Shown in pieces: positions 52,811-62,304 of a stretch of 64,000 nt of DNA. The notes under the pieces are model-generated. The model was not told the DNA's origin. It ran no database searches and saw only the letters and a program-made list of their open reading frames with translations. Every line of letters begins with the position of its first letter. Position 1 is the first letter of the stretch. The DNA comes from Obesumbacterium proteus. GTDB lineage: Bacteria > Pseudomonadota > Gammaproteobacteria > Enterobacterales > Enterobacteriaceae. The stretch spans positions 4,836,001-4,900,000 of the forward strand of contig NZ_CP014608.1 in assembly GCF_001586165.1 (NCBI RefSeq), read 5' to 3'. The position numbers were made by a program, and so were the translations under genes.

Positions 52811-54754
52811 TTACTTCTCGCCGGTATTGCCAGTCGTGATGTTGTCATCAGAAGATGGCGTATTCAGCTGCTCTTCCGCAGGCTTGTTCACTGGAGCTTG
52901 GGGAGCGCCACCGTTGTCTGAACGGTTATTTTGCTCTTCTTCCCAACCAGCCGGTGGACGAACTTCGCGGCGAGCCATCAAATCATCAACCTGTGGAGCA
53001 TCGATAGTTTCATATTTCATCAATGCATCTTTCATCGCATGCATGATATCCATATTGTCTTCCAGCAACTGGCGCGTGCGCGCATAGTTACGTTCAATCA
53101 ATGCTTTCACTTCTTGGTCGATGATGCGTGCAGTTTCGTCAGACATGTGTTTTGTCTTAGAAACAGAACGGCCCAAGAATACTTCACCTTCTTCTTCCGC
53201 ATACAGCAATGGACCCAGTTTTTCTGAGAAGCCCCATTGGGTCACCATGTTACGAGCGATTGTGGTCGCCTGTTTGATGTCCTGTGATGCGCCAGTAGAA
53301 ACGTTTTCAACGCCGTAAATCAGTTCCTCAGCCAAACGACCACCGTAAGCAACGGAAATCATACTTTCCAGTTTCTGACGGCTGTAGCTGATAGCATCGC
53401 CCTGTGGCAGGAAGAAGGTCACACCTAACGCACGACCGCGCGGAATAATCGTGACTTTGTGTACCGGGTCATGTTCAGGAACCAGACGACCGATGATCGC
53501 ATGGCCTGCTTCATGATACGCGGTAGATTCTTTCTGCTCTTCGGTCATGACCATAGAACGGCGCTCTGCGCCCATCATGATCTTATCTTTGGCTTTTTCA
53601 AACTCAACCATCGATACAACGCGTTTGTTAGTACGGGCAGCAAACAAGGCCGCTTCGTTGACTAAGTTAGCCAAATCAGCACCGGAGAAGCCCGGAGTAC
53701 CACGTGCAATAACAGATGCATCAATGTCTGTTGCCAATGGCACGCGACGCATATGAACTTTCAGGATCTGCTCACGACCACGCACATCTGGCAAACCAAC
53801 CACAACCTGACGGTCGAAACGACCTGGACGCAGTAACGCAGGGTCCAGTACGTCTGGGCGGTTAGTTGCGGCAATAACGATAATACCTTCGTTGCCTTCA
53901 AAACCATCCATCTCAACCAGCATCTGGTTCAGGGTTTGTTCACGTTCATCGTGACCACCGCCCAAACCTGCACCACGTTGACGGCCTACGGCGTCAATTT
54001 CATCGATGAAGATGATACATGGAGCCGCTTTCTTCGCCTGTTCAAACATGTCACGAACGCGGGATGCACCCACACCGACAAACATCTCAACAAAGTCAGA
54101 ACCGGAAATAGTAAAGAACGGAACTTTAGCTTCACCCGCAATGGCTTTCGCCAGCAAGGTTTTACCGGTACCTGGAGGACCAACCATCAAGATGCCTTTC
54201 GGGATCTTACCGCCCAGTTTCTGGAAACGGCTTGGGTCACGCAGGTATTCCACTAATTCAGCAACTTCTTCTTTTGCTTCGTCACAACCGGCGACGTCAG
54301 CAAAAGTGGTTTTGATCTGATCTTCGGTCAGCATGCGAGCCTTGCTCTTACCGAACGACATGGCACCTTTGCCACCGCCGCCCTGCATCTGACGCATAAA
54401 GAAGATCCAAACCCCAATAAGCAATAGCATTGGGAACCAAGAAATGAAGATTGAAGCCAGCAAGCTTGGCTCTTCCGGCGGTTCACCAACCACTTTTACA
54501 TTCTTCGTTAACAGAGAATCCAGCAGCTTAGGATCGTTAACAGGAATGTAGGTCGTGTATTTACCGCTATCTTTCTTGGTTACGTTAATTTCACGTCCAT
54601 TAATACGGACCTCACGTACCTGATCCTGATTAACCTCAGTTAGGAACGTAGAGTAATCCACCCTACGGCTGTTCGATTCGCTGGGCCCAAAGCTCTGGAA
54701 CACAGACATCAGCACTACTGCGATGACCAGCCAGAGGATTAGGTTTTTCGCCAT
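52811..54754 (-). CDS. ftsH: ATP-dependent zinc metalloprotease FtsH
   Basis: Membrane-bound AAA+ protease that degrades sigma-32, LpxC and damaged membrane proteins; 647 residues from ATG 54754. Two membrane segments (NLILWLVIAVVLMSVF; LLASIFISWFPMLLLIGVWIFF) flank a periplasmic domain. Walker A GPPGTGKT, Walker B IIFIDEIDAVG, the second region of homology and the zinc site HEAGH follow. A TTG three codons upstream (54763) has better spacing from GAGG and may be the true start. Downstream of rlmE. Confidence 0.97.
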   Translation of the reverse strand: MAKNLILWLVIAVVLMSVFQSFGPSESNSRRVDYSTFLTEVNQDQVREVRINGREINVTKKDSGKYTTYIPVNDPKLLDSLLTKNVKVVGEPPEEPSLLASIFISWFPMLLLIGVWIFFMRQMQGGGGKGAMSFGKSKARMLTEDQIKTTFADVAGCDEAKEEVAELVEYLRDPSRFQKLGGKIPKGILMVGPPGTGKTLLAKAIAGEAKVPFFTISGSDFVEMFVGVGASRVRDMFEQAKKAAPCIIFIDEIDAVGRQRGAGLGGGHDEREQTLNQMLVEMDGFEGNEGIIVIAATNRPDVLDPALLRPGRFDRQVVVGLPDVRGREQILKVHMRRVPLATDIDASVIARGTPGFSGADLANLVNEAALFAARTNKRVVSMVEFEKAKDKIMMGAERRSMVMTEEQKESTAYHEAGHAIIGRLVPEHDPVHKVTIIPRGRALGVTFFLPQGDAISYSRQKLESMISVAYGGRLAEELIYGVENVSTGASQDIKQATTIARNMVTQWGFSEKLGPLLYAEEEGEVFLGRSVSKTKHMSDETARIIDQEVKALIERNYARTRQLLEDNMDIMHAMKDALMKYETIDAPQVDDLMARREVRPPAGWEEEQNNRSDNGGAPQAPVNKPAEEQLNTPSSDDNITTGNTGEK

Positions 54755-54810
54755 GTCACTCAAGGGATTAACCTCATATTACAACTGTGTTAACAATAAG
54801 CATCAGGGTA

Positions 54811-55437
54811 CTATAGTTTCCGCCCTGTCGCTACGATGTATACTTCCCGCGAACGTGCTCGGGATGCATCAGGCTTACGAATCTTAACCTTCGTAAACAG
54901 GGAGCGGATCTGCGTAAGGTACTCGTCAAAGCCCTCTCCCTGGAACACTTTCACCAAAAAACTACCGCCAGGGGCTAAAACATCCTTGGCCATTTCCAGC
55001 GCTAATTCAACCAGATACATTGAGCGTGGAATATCTACCGACGGCGTGCCACTCATGTTGGGAGCCATATCTGACATCACAACCTGTACTTTATCCTCGC
55101 CTACGCGTTCGGTCAGCGCTTTGAGAACTAATTCATCACGAAAATCGCCCTGAAGGAAATCGACACCAACGATAGGATCCATAGGCAGAATATCGCAGGC
55201 AATCACTCGCCCGCTGTTTCCGATTTGTGTGACCACATACTGTGACCACCCTCCCGGCGCAGCACCCAAGTCGACAACGGTCATCCCTGGTTTAAACAGT
55301 TTGTCAGTGCTTTGTATTTCATCAAGTTTAAACCAAGCACGAGAACGAAGTCCCTTTTTCTGCGCCTGAATTACATATTTGTCACTAAAGTGTTCGTGCA
55401 TCCAGCGGTTTGAGCTGGCGGAACGTTTTTTACCCAT
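54811..55437 (-). CDS. rlmE: 23S rRNA 2'-O-methyltransferase RlmE (FtsJ/RrmJ)
   Basis: Heat-shock methyltransferase that modifies U2552 of 23S rRNA; 208 residues, the E. coli length. SAM-binding motif VVDLGAAPGGWSQYV, catalytic K-D-K-E residues with Lys in the start region RAWFKLDEI, Asp in VMSDMAPNMSG and Lys in GGSFLVKVFQGEGF. Forms an operon with ftsH. Divergent from yhbY. Confidence 0.97.
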   Translation of the reverse strand: MGKKRSASSNRWMHEHFSDKYVIQAQKKGLRSRAWFKLDEIQSTDKLFKPGMTVVDLGAAPGGWSQYVVTQIGNSGRVIACDILPMDPIVGVDFLQGDFRDELVLKALTERVGEDKVQVVMSDMAPNMSGTPSVDIPRSMYLVELALEMAKDVLAPGGSFLVKVFQGEGFDEYLTQIRSLFTKVKIRKPDASRARSREVYIVATGRKL

Positions 55438-55577
55438 CTGATATTAACTCTCTAAACAACAGTTTCATCCACTCAGTTGCTTCGGAGTGTCCATGACTAT
55501 GTAAGACCGATTTGGTGATACACTGGAGATGGCGGTAGAATGTACCGTTTTCAATCCCAACCTAAGCAAAAAAGACG

Positions 55578-55871
55578 ATGAATCTGAATAACAAGCAAAA
55601 ACAGCACCTAAAAAGCTTGGCCCATCCGCTCAAACCTGTTGTGCAGTTAGGCAACAATGGTTTGACTGAAGGTGTTCTCGCTGAAATTGAACAGGCGCTA
55701 ACGCATCATGAACTCATCAAGGTGAAAATTGCCGCTGAAGAGCGCGATACCAAAACCTTGATTGCTGACGCCATCGTCCGAGAAACTGGTGCGTGTCAAG
55801 TGCAGCTGATCGGTAACGTATTAGTCATTTACCGCCCAAGCCAAGAACGCAAGATCAGTTTACCGCGTTAA
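55578..55871 (+). CDS. yhbY: CRM-domain RNA-binding protein YhbY
   Basis: 97-residue protein made of a single CRM domain, associated with pre-50S ribosomal particles in E. coli. LNNKQKQHLKSLAHPLKPVVQLGNNGLTEGVLAEIEQALTHHELIKVKI contains the GxxG loop (here GNNG). Standard start, divergent from rlmE, followed by its own terminator. Confidence 0.95.
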   Translation: MNLNNKQKQHLKSLAHPLKPVVQLGNNGLTEGVLAEIEQALTHHELIKVKIAAEERDTKTLIADAIVRETGACQVQLIGNVLVIYRPSQERKISLPR

Positions 55872-55930
55872 TACCTTTTCGTATAAAGAAAAGATATAGC
55901 ACAAACTGAGATGCTTTCTCACCCTAATAG

Positions 55931-55954
55931 AAAGGCCGCATTGCGGCCTTTTTC
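55931..55954. terminator. Terminator between yhbY and greA
   Basis: AAAGGCCGC pairs with GCGGCCTTT over ATT, followed by T residues. It can serve both convergent genes. Confidence 0.9.
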
Positions 55955-56010
55955 TTATCTTTACAAAACTTATTGCCGATTGTACAAACTCTCAGCAATA
56001 TTCAGAAAAA

Positions 56011-56487
56011 TCAGATGTATTCGACCTTCAGAATTTCGAATTCAACTTCACCGCCAGGGGTTTTGATCACCACAATATCCCCTTGCTCTTTACCGATAAG
56101 GCCGCGTGCAATCGGTGAGTTCACCGAGATGCGGTTATGTTTAAAATCAGCCTCATCATCGCCAACAATCGAATAAGTCAGCTTATCTTCAGTGTCGAGA
56201 TTCTCAACGCTCACCGTACAACCAAAAATCACACGGCCAGTATTTGGGATTTTAGTAACATCAATCACGTTAGCGTTTGAAAGCTTCGCTTCGATTTCCT
56301 GAATGCGGCCTTCACAGAAACCTTGCTGTTCACGAGCTGCGTGGTATTCGGCGTTCTCTTTCAAGTCACCATGCTCGCGCGCATCGGCGATGTCGGCAAT
56401 GATTTGCGGACGACGAGTACCTTTCAAATACTCTAACTCTTCACGCAGTTTTTCTGCGCCACGCAACGTCATAGGAATCTGGTTCAT
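56011..56487 (-). CDS. greA: Transcription elongation factor GreA
   Basis: Rescues backtracked RNA polymerase by stimulating transcript cleavage; 158 residues. An N-terminal coiled coil (LRGAEKLREELEYLKGTRRPQIIADIADAREHGDLKENAEYHAAREQQGFCEGRIQEIEAKLS) with the acidic tip DLKENAEY, then the C-terminal domain with NSPIARGLIGKEQGDIV. The leader carries a terminator-like hairpin. Confidence 0.97.
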   Translation of the reverse strand: MNQIPMTLRGAEKLREELEYLKGTRRPQIIADIADAREHGDLKENAEYHAAREQQGFCEGRIQEIEAKLSNANVIDVTKIPNTGRVIFGCTVSVENLDTEDKLTYSIVGDDEADFKHNRISVNSPIARGLIGKEQGDIVVIKTPGGEVEFEILKVEYI

Positions 56488-56604
56488 AATTTAGTCACCT
56501 TAAAATCTATTCTGCTTAAGTCGCCCTCATCCTGACGCCATCGTTCGATGGCCGGAAGCGATCGGCTGAAGGTTCGAAAATGCGCCCTCAGACCTTGGCG
56601 TTGA

Positions 56605-56642
56605 ATAAAAAAATATTAACTCGGGGCCAAAAAACCCAAGTT
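56605..56642 (-). terminator. Terminator-like hairpin in the greA leader (GraL-like)
   Basis: On the minus strand AACTTGGG pairs with CCCGAGTT (one G-T pair) over a T-rich loop, followed by AATATTTTTTT. It lies about 120 nt before the greA start. E. coli greA has a comparable leader terminator that releases the small RNA GraL. Confidence 0.55.
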
Positions 56643-56763
56643 AAAATCGATTTTGCATTTTGACGGCTATTTTAACGTAGAGTTCAGCAAGTATCATCGT
56701 TTACTTTAACCCTAGATGCACCGTAGTATGACAGGCACGTTACTCTGTAGTTATCCCGGGATT

Positions 56764-58197
56764 ATGCAATTTTCACGAATTATCAGTGGATTGGCTTGTG
56801 CCTTAGCTTTTAGTACTCAAGCTGCGCCCGTCCAAGATTACACCCAATATTTGCCAGATGGCGCTAACTTAGCCCTTTTGGTTCAAAAAATAGGCTCACC
56901 GACCCCTGCCATTGATTTTCATGGGCAGCAAATGGCGTTGCCTGCTAGTACGCAAAAAGTCATCACTGCACTAGCGGCACTGCTTCAGCTCGGGCCTGAC
57001 TATCGTTTTTCAACCACCATGGAAACCCGTGGTTCTATTAGCGACGGAAAACTGAAAGGCGACTTAATCGTTCGCTTTGGCGGTGACCCAACGCTGCGGC
57101 GCCAGCATATCCGCAATATGGTAACGGCGCTGAAAAAACAGGGCATCAATGAAATTACGGGGGATATTTTGATCGATACCTCCGTGTTTGCCAGCCATGA
57201 CAAAGCTCCCGGATGGCCATGGAATGACATGACCCAGTGCTTTAGTGCGCCGCCTGCGGCAGCGATTGTCGATCGCAACTGTTTCTCGATTTCACTTTAT
57301 AGCGCGCCGAAAGCTGGTGATACCGCGTTTATCCGCGTCGCGTCGTATTATCCCGTACATATGTTTAGCGAAGTGCGCACCTTGGCCAAAGGCTCGCCTG
57401 ACGCGCAATACTGCGAGCTGGACGTTGTTCCGGGAGAGCTAAACCGCTTTACCGTTACGGGCTGCCTGACTCAGCGTTCTGAGCCACTACCGCTGGCATT
57501 TGCCGTCCAAGATGGCGCGAGCTACGCCGGTGCTATTGTAAAAGATGAACTTCGTCAGTCTGAAATTCAAATTGATGGCAACCTGCGCCGCCAAACAACG
57601 CCTAACACCGCTGCGACTATTTTGGCTCAGACCCAATCAGCCCCGCTGAGCAGCTTGCTGCATACGATGCTGAAAAAATCTGACAACATGATTGCCGATA
57701 CCGTCTTCCGCACTATCGGCCATGAACGCTTAGGCGTTCCGGGCACATGGCGGGCAGGCGCTGACTCTGTGCGACAGATCCTGCGCCAAAAAGCAGGGAT
57801 CAACTTGGGCAATACGATTTTGGTCGATGGCTCTGGTTTGTCTCGCCACAATCTGATTTCACCCGCCACCATGATGCAAGTTCTGCAATACATTGCGCAA
57901 AACGATCAGCAACTGAACATTATCTCAATGCTGCCTTTGGCAGGTCACGACGGAACCTTACAGTACCGCGGCGGTCTTCATGAGGCAGGGGTCGATGGGA
58001 AAGTCTCAGCGAAAACCGGCTCTCTGCAAGGGGTATATAATTTAGCTGGCTTTATTACGACGGCAAGCGGTCAGCGAATGGCATTCGTACAATATCTTTC
58101 GGGTTATGCTGTTCCACCACAGGATCAAAAAATCCGCCGTGCACCGCTGGTTCGCTTTGAAAGTCGGCTTTATCGAGATATATACCAAAACAATTAG
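56764..58197 (+). CDS. dacB: D-alanyl-D-alanine carboxypeptidase/endopeptidase DacB (PBP4)
   Basis: Periplasmic class C penicillin-binding protein that trims peptidoglycan crosslinks; 477 residues, as in E. coli. A signal peptide ends near TQAA-P (residue 21). The active motif SxxK is S62-T-Q-K65, SxN is in KKSDNMIADT, and KTG is in VSAKTGSLQGVYNLAGF. ATG 56764 was chosen over 56716 because it gives a normal signal peptide. Divergent from greA. Confidence 0.96.
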   Translation: MQFSRIISGLACALAFSTQAAPVQDYTQYLPDGANLALLVQKIGSPTPAIDFHGQQMALPASTQKVITALAALLQLGPDYRFSTTMETRGSISDGKLKGDLIVRFGGDPTLRRQHIRNMVTALKKQGINEITGDILIDTSVFASHDKAPGWPWNDMTQCFSAPPAAAIVDRNCFSISLYSAPKAGDTAFIRVASYYPVHMFSEVRTLAKGSPDAQYCELDVVPGELNRFTVTGCLTQRSEPLPLAFAVQDGASYAGAIVKDELRQSEIQIDGNLRRQTTPNTAATILAQTQSAPLSSLLHTMLKKSDNMIADTVFRTIGHERLGVPGTWRAGADSVRQILRQKAGINLGNTILVDGSGLSRHNLISPATMMQVLQYIAQNDQQLNIISMLPLAGHDGTLQYRGGLHEAGVDGKVSAKTGSLQGVYNLAGFITTASGQRMAFVQYLSGYAVPPQDQKIRRAPLVRFESRLYRDIYQNN

Positions 58198-58234
58198 TGA
58201 TATCTAAATAACAGGCTATTTGAAGCTAAGTGCT

Positions 58235-58897
58235 ATGAAAATACTGATTGTTGAAGATGATGAACTCATCCAGCAGGGGCTTGCAAAAGCCCTCGCTAAC
58301 GAAAGTTACGCCTGTGATTGTGCCGCTACGGCGGCGCAAGCTAAAAGTTTGGTGCAAGTTGGGCAATATAGCTTAATCATTCTTGATCTTGGATTGCCCG
58401 ATCAAGACGGCGCATCGCTGCTCCGCCAATGGCGACGCAGCGGCGTTGACATACCGGTTCTCATACTCACCGCACGCGATGCAATTGAAGATCGCGTTGG
58501 TGGTTTAGACGCCGGCGCAGATGACTATCTGGTAAAACCTTTCGCTCTGGTTGAGCTTCAGGCCCGTGTTCGCGCACTAATTCGTCGTTTTCAGGGCCAT
58601 AGCGATAATCTGCTGCAGGTTGAGAACATTGTTCTCAACCTTTCAACCCAGCAGGTGACTTTCGAAGGCCAGCAAATTGAGCTCACACCGAAAGAGTTTG
58701 CCCTATTATCTCGCCTGATGATGCGCGCTGGCCAAACGGTCAATCGCGAGATCTTGCAGCAGGATCTTTATTCTTGGCAGGACGATTTAAGTTCTAACAC
58801 GCTAGAAGTCCATATTCACAATCTTCGTCGCAAACTGGGTAAAGAACGCATTAAAACAGTGCGCAGCGTGGGCTATCGGTTGGAAAGCCAATTATGA
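58235..58897 (+). CDS. pmrA: Response regulator PmrA (BasR)
   Basis: OmpR-family DNA-binding regulator of lipid A modification and polymyxin resistance genes; 220 residues. Receiver with acidic pocket E7-D8-D9, phosphoacceptor D51 in IILDLGLPDQDG and Lys in DDYLVKPFAL. The winged helix ends NTLEVHIHNLRRKLGKERIKTVRSVGYRLE. Closest match by eye is E. coli BasR. ATG 58235 is the conserved start MKILIVEDDE. The stop overlaps pmrB (ATGA). Confidence 0.9.
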   Translation: MKILIVEDDELIQQGLAKALANESYACDCAATAAQAKSLVQVGQYSLIILDLGLPDQDGASLLRQWRRSGVDIPVLILTARDAIEDRVGGLDAGADDYLVKPFALVELQARVRALIRRFQGHSDNLLQVENIVLNLSTQQVTFEGQQIELTPKEFALLSRLMMRAGQTVNREILQQDLYSWQDDLSSNTLEVHIHNLRRKLGKERIKTVRSVGYRLESQL

Positions 58898-59959
58898 TCA
58901 GCATGCGGCGCAGTCTATTAATCATGCTGGCGCTGATTCTGCTAGTCACTCAACTCGCAAGCGCGCTCTGGCTTTGGCATGAAAGCCGCGAGCAAATCGG
59001 TTTTCTCGTCAACGAAACGCTCAGTGCCAAAGCACGTGATGCACACGTGGAAAAGGAAATCAGGGAAGCAATCGCTTCGCTGCTGGTTCCTTCTCTGGTC
59101 ATGATGTCTTTCACGTTAATTTTATCTGCCATTGCCATCAGTTGGATAATTCGCCCCCCTCAATAAGCTGCAACGGAGACTCGACAAACGCTCCGCAGAC
59201 AATCTCACACCGATTATCATTGATAGTAATATGCAGGAGATTGCGGCAGTTACCGGAACGTTGAATCAGTTATTTGCCCGTCTTAGTCACACCATTCAGC
59301 AAGAGCGATTATTTACCGCTGACGCGGCGCATGAATTACGCACGCCTTTAGCCGGTATTCGTTTGCACCTAGAGCTGTTAGAGCAAGGCGGTGTGGCTGA
59401 AGCACGTGCTTTAGTGACTCGCATCGACCAGCTCATGCATACCGTTGAGCAATTGCTGATGCTGTCGCGCGCGGGGCAAAATTTTGCCAGCGGTCATTAT
59501 CAAACCATCGATCTGACGCAAGATGTTATTCCGCCGCTCAAAAGCGAACTTACCGAAATGCTGGCACTAAGGCATCAAACCTTAGAGATCGACACGCCAG
59601 AGCCTGCACAGGTTCTTGGTGATGCCGTACTGATACGATTGATGCTACGTAATCTCGTCGAGAACGCCCATCGCTATAGTCCTGAACATTCGACCATTCG
59701 AATCAAAACGGTCAGCAATGAAAAAGGCGTTGAACTTAAGGTTATCGATCAGGGATGTGGAATTGATGAATCTAAGGCTGGCGAACTCACACAGGCATTT
59801 CGTCGCATGGATCAACGCTACGGCGGCAGTGGATTAGGCTTAAACATCGTGATTAGGATCATGCAGTTGCATCAAGGAAAACTGACGCTCAAAAACGTTG
59901 AAACCGGCACAGGGCTCATCGCGAACTGCTGGTTACCCCATGACATTCTAGCTCGCTAG
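58894..59959 (+). pseudogene. pmrB: Sensor histidine kinase PmrB (BasS), disrupted by a 1-base frameshift
   Basis: Two frames make one kinase of about 354 residues. The first part has two membrane segments around a short periplasmic loop containing EIRE, an ExxE motif like the iron-binding one in Salmonella PmrB. It ends at 59166 after a run of six C residues (59154-59159). With five C residues the frame reads on as IRPLNKLQRRLDKRSADNLTPI, a normal HAMP linker, into the kinase core: H-box DAAHELRTPLAG, N-box NLVENAHRYSP, G-boxes DQGCGID and GGSGLGLNI. As written, no full sensor is made. Confidence 0.88.
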
Positions 59960-59977
59960 TATTAGATTTCGTGCATG

Positions 59978-60004
59978 AAAAAGGCTGCCATTGGCAGCCT
60001 TTTG
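59978..60004. terminator. Bidirectional terminator between pmrB and obgE
   Basis: AAAGGCTGCC pairs with GGCAGCCTTT over ATT, flanked by A and T runs. Confidence 0.92.
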
Positions 60005-60027
60005 CTTAACAAGCAGACTAAGCAGGA

Positions 60028-61206
60028 TTACTTCTGATAAATGATTTCGACGCCTTCGTCGTCATCTTCATCCCAATCATCATCCCAGTCTTCGTCGGCT
60101 TCGGCTTCAGCCTGTTCCAACTGTTCGCGATGATAGTCATCCCACATGAACTCGGCTTTCTTGGCTTTTTCTTTCTCTTCTTCCACTTCAGCGTCACGTG
60201 GCTGTGTATCCAGGAAGTGCATAACATCCCAGCACAGCGCGTTAACGCCTTCGCGGTTAGCCGCAGAAATCAGATAGTGCTTGTCTTCCCAGCCCAGAGC
60301 GTCTGCAATCGCCTGTGCGCGTTGTTTGGCTTCTTCAGGATCAAGGATGTCGATCTTGTTGAAAACTAACCAGCGTGGCTTTTGGGACAGTTTTTCGCTG
60401 TATTGGCCCAGCTCGTTGATGATCACTTTCGCATTCTCGATAGGATCACTTTCATCGATAGGTGCTAAGTCAATCAGGTGCAACAGCACGCGGCAACGTT
60501 CCAAATGCTTGAGGAATCGGATCCCCAAACCAGCGCCTTCAGAGGCACCTTCAATCAGACCAGGGATATCCGCAACCACAAAGCTTTTTTCGTGGTCCAT
60601 ACGCACAACGCCAAGGCTTGGAACCAGCGTGGTAAATGGATAGTCAGCAACTTTCGGTTTTGCAGCAGAAACGGCGCGAATGAACGTGGATTTACCCGCA
60701 TTCGGCAAGCCCAGCATGCCCACATCGGCCAGCAACAACAGTTCTAATTTCAGATCGCGCTTGTCGCCTTTGGTCCCCATCGTCTTTTGACGTGGAGCAC
60801 GGTTTACGGATGATTTGAAACGGGTGTTACCCAGTCCATGCCAACCGCCTTTACCGACCATCAGCTTCTGACCGTGACGAGTCATATCGCCAAGGACTTC
60901 ACCGGTATCTAAATCGACAACGCGCGTTCCGACTGGAACTTTGACCGTAATATCATTACCACGCTTACCAGTACAGTCACGGCTTTGGCCGTTCTGACCA
61001 CGTTCTGCACGGAAAGACTTTTCAAAACGATAGTCAATCAGGGTATTCAGGTTTTCATCGGCCAGCAGATAAACATCGCCGCCGTCACCGCCATCGCCGC
61101 CGTCTGGGCCGCCACGCGGAATATATTTTTCACGACGGAAGCTGACGCAGCCATTGCCGCCATCACCGGCTTCGATGTGAATCGCTGCTTCATCTACAAA
61201 TTTCAT
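60028..61206 (-). CDS. obgE: Obg-family GTPase ObgE (CgtA)
   Basis: Essential GTPase tied to 50S maturation, replication control and ppGpp responses; 392 residues. A glycine-rich Obg fold (GDGGNGCVSFRREKYIPRGGPDGGDGGDGGDVYL) is followed by the G domain with GLPNAGKS, DIPGLIEGASEGAGLG and FNKIDI. The C-terminal tail is highly acidic (DEDWDDDWDEDDDEG). Last gene of the rplU-rpmA-yhbE-obgE cluster. Confidence 0.97.
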   Translation of the reverse strand: MKFVDEAAIHIEAGDGGNGCVSFRREKYIPRGGPDGGDGGDGGDVYLLADENLNTLIDYRFEKSFRAERGQNGQSRDCTGKRGNDITVKVPVGTRVVDLDTGEVLGDMTRHGQKLMVGKGGWHGLGNTRFKSSVNRAPRQKTMGTKGDKRDLKLELLLLADVGMLGLPNAGKSTFIRAVSAAKPKVADYPFTTLVPSLGVVRMDHEKSFVVADIPGLIEGASEGAGLGIRFLKHLERCRVLLHLIDLAPIDESDPIENAKVIINELGQYSEKLSQKPRWLVFNKIDILDPEEAKQRAQAIADALGWEDKHYLISAANREGVNALCWDVMHFLDTQPRDAEVEEEKEKAKKAEFMWDDYHREQLEQAEAEADEDWDDDWDEDDDEGVEIIYQK

Positions 61207-61272
61207 TTACTGTCTCCGTAAATCATTTACCGGGCTGCTTAAGCTGAGCAACCTAGCTGTGTAAGCTGTTAG

Positions 61273-62214
61273 CTAGTTTTGTTCGGCCCGACGCGGCCAC
61301 CAACGGTGACCCACCGCGGAAAACATTGCTCCGGCTACCACCACAAGTGCTCCGATGTACCCCACCGCATTTAACGAAGGAGGAAGGAACATATCTGGCC
61401 ATACCAAAGCTAACAAGTCAGAGAACATCAGGGTAAACAGCGGGGTTAACGTCACCACCGCACTGACCTGAGCTGCCTGCCAGCGCGCCATAGCTTCTGC
61501 TAGCGCGCCATAACCAATCAACGTGTTGGCACCACAAAATATGAGGCAGGCTAACTGCCAGCCATCCAGCTGAAAAATAACCGCTGGCTTCGCCAACGGA
61601 AATAAACATATCGCACATAAAGTGTACAACAGCCAAAGGATCTGTTGTGAAGCTAATCGCCGTAACAGCACTTTCTGAGCGACACCATAGCTTACCCAAA
61701 CGGTCGCAGCGCCGACGCCGAGAATAACGCCCAGCGTATAGGCCGTGAGTTGGGTAAAGATTTCTTTCAGGCTGACGTTAAAAAATAACAGCAGCCCGCT
61801 AATCAACACACATGCGCCGATTACCTGAGTAATGCGCATCTTTTCTTTCAAAATCAGGACACTGGCAAACATCATCCCAACGGGAGATAGCTGGCCTATG
61901 ACCTGTGATGCCGTAGGACTTAAATACTGCAACGAACTGCTGAACAGAACGAAGTTACCCAGTAAGCCGCAGGTCGCAATAATGAGCAGAACCAGCCAGC
62001 GTCGATGCTTAAAAACACGCATCGGCGGCAGTTGCTTACGTGAGTAAAGAATGAAAAACAATCCAACTGAAGCGATTAAAAAGCGATACCAGACAATGGT
62101 GTAAGGTTCCATCACCTGTAAAACCTGCTTCATTGCGATTGGCAATGCGCCCCAGAAAACCGCCGTAGTGAGAGCAAGACATATGCCCACTTTGACGTTC
62201 TGATTGCTTTCCAT
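61273..62214 (-). CDS. yhbE: EamA-family transporter YhbE
   Basis: Inner-membrane DMT exporter with ten membrane segments; 313 residues. GALPIAMKQVLQVMEPYTIVWYRFLIAS, LQYLSPTASQVIGQLSPVGMMFASVLILKEKMR and GYGALAEAMARWQAAQVSAVVTLTPLFTLMFSDLLALVWPD match E. coli YhbE. ATG 62214 sits 8 bases after AAGGA; the ATG at 62223 overlaps it. Position between rpmA and obgE is conserved. Substrate unknown. Confidence 0.94.
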   Translation of the reverse strand: MESNQNVKVGICLALTTAVFWGALPIAMKQVLQVMEPYTIVWYRFLIASVGLFFILYSRKQLPPMRVFKHRRWLVLLIIATCGLLGNFVLFSSSLQYLSPTASQVIGQLSPVGMMFASVLILKEKMRITQVIGACVLISGLLLFFNVSLKEIFTQLTAYTLGVILGVGAATVWVSYGVAQKVLLRRLASQQILWLLYTLCAICLFPLAKPAVIFQLDGWQLACLIFCGANTLIGYGALAEAMARWQAAQVSAVVTLTPLFTLMFSDLLALVWPDMFLPPSLNAVGYIGALVVVAGAMFSAVGHRWWPRRAEQN

Positions 62215-62249
62215 ACTCAGCATCCTTGGCCTGATTTGGCCCTAAACGT

Positions 62250-62280
62250 AAAAAAGCCCCGCAAGATTATTGCGGGGCCT
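62250..62280 (-). terminator. Terminator after rpmA
   Basis: On the minus strand GCCCCGCAA pairs with TTGCGGGGC over a 5-base loop, followed by about six T residues. Readthrough would supply yhbE and obgE. Confidence 0.88.
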
Positions 62281-62304
62281 TACATCTATTTAGACGCGAA
62301 AAAC

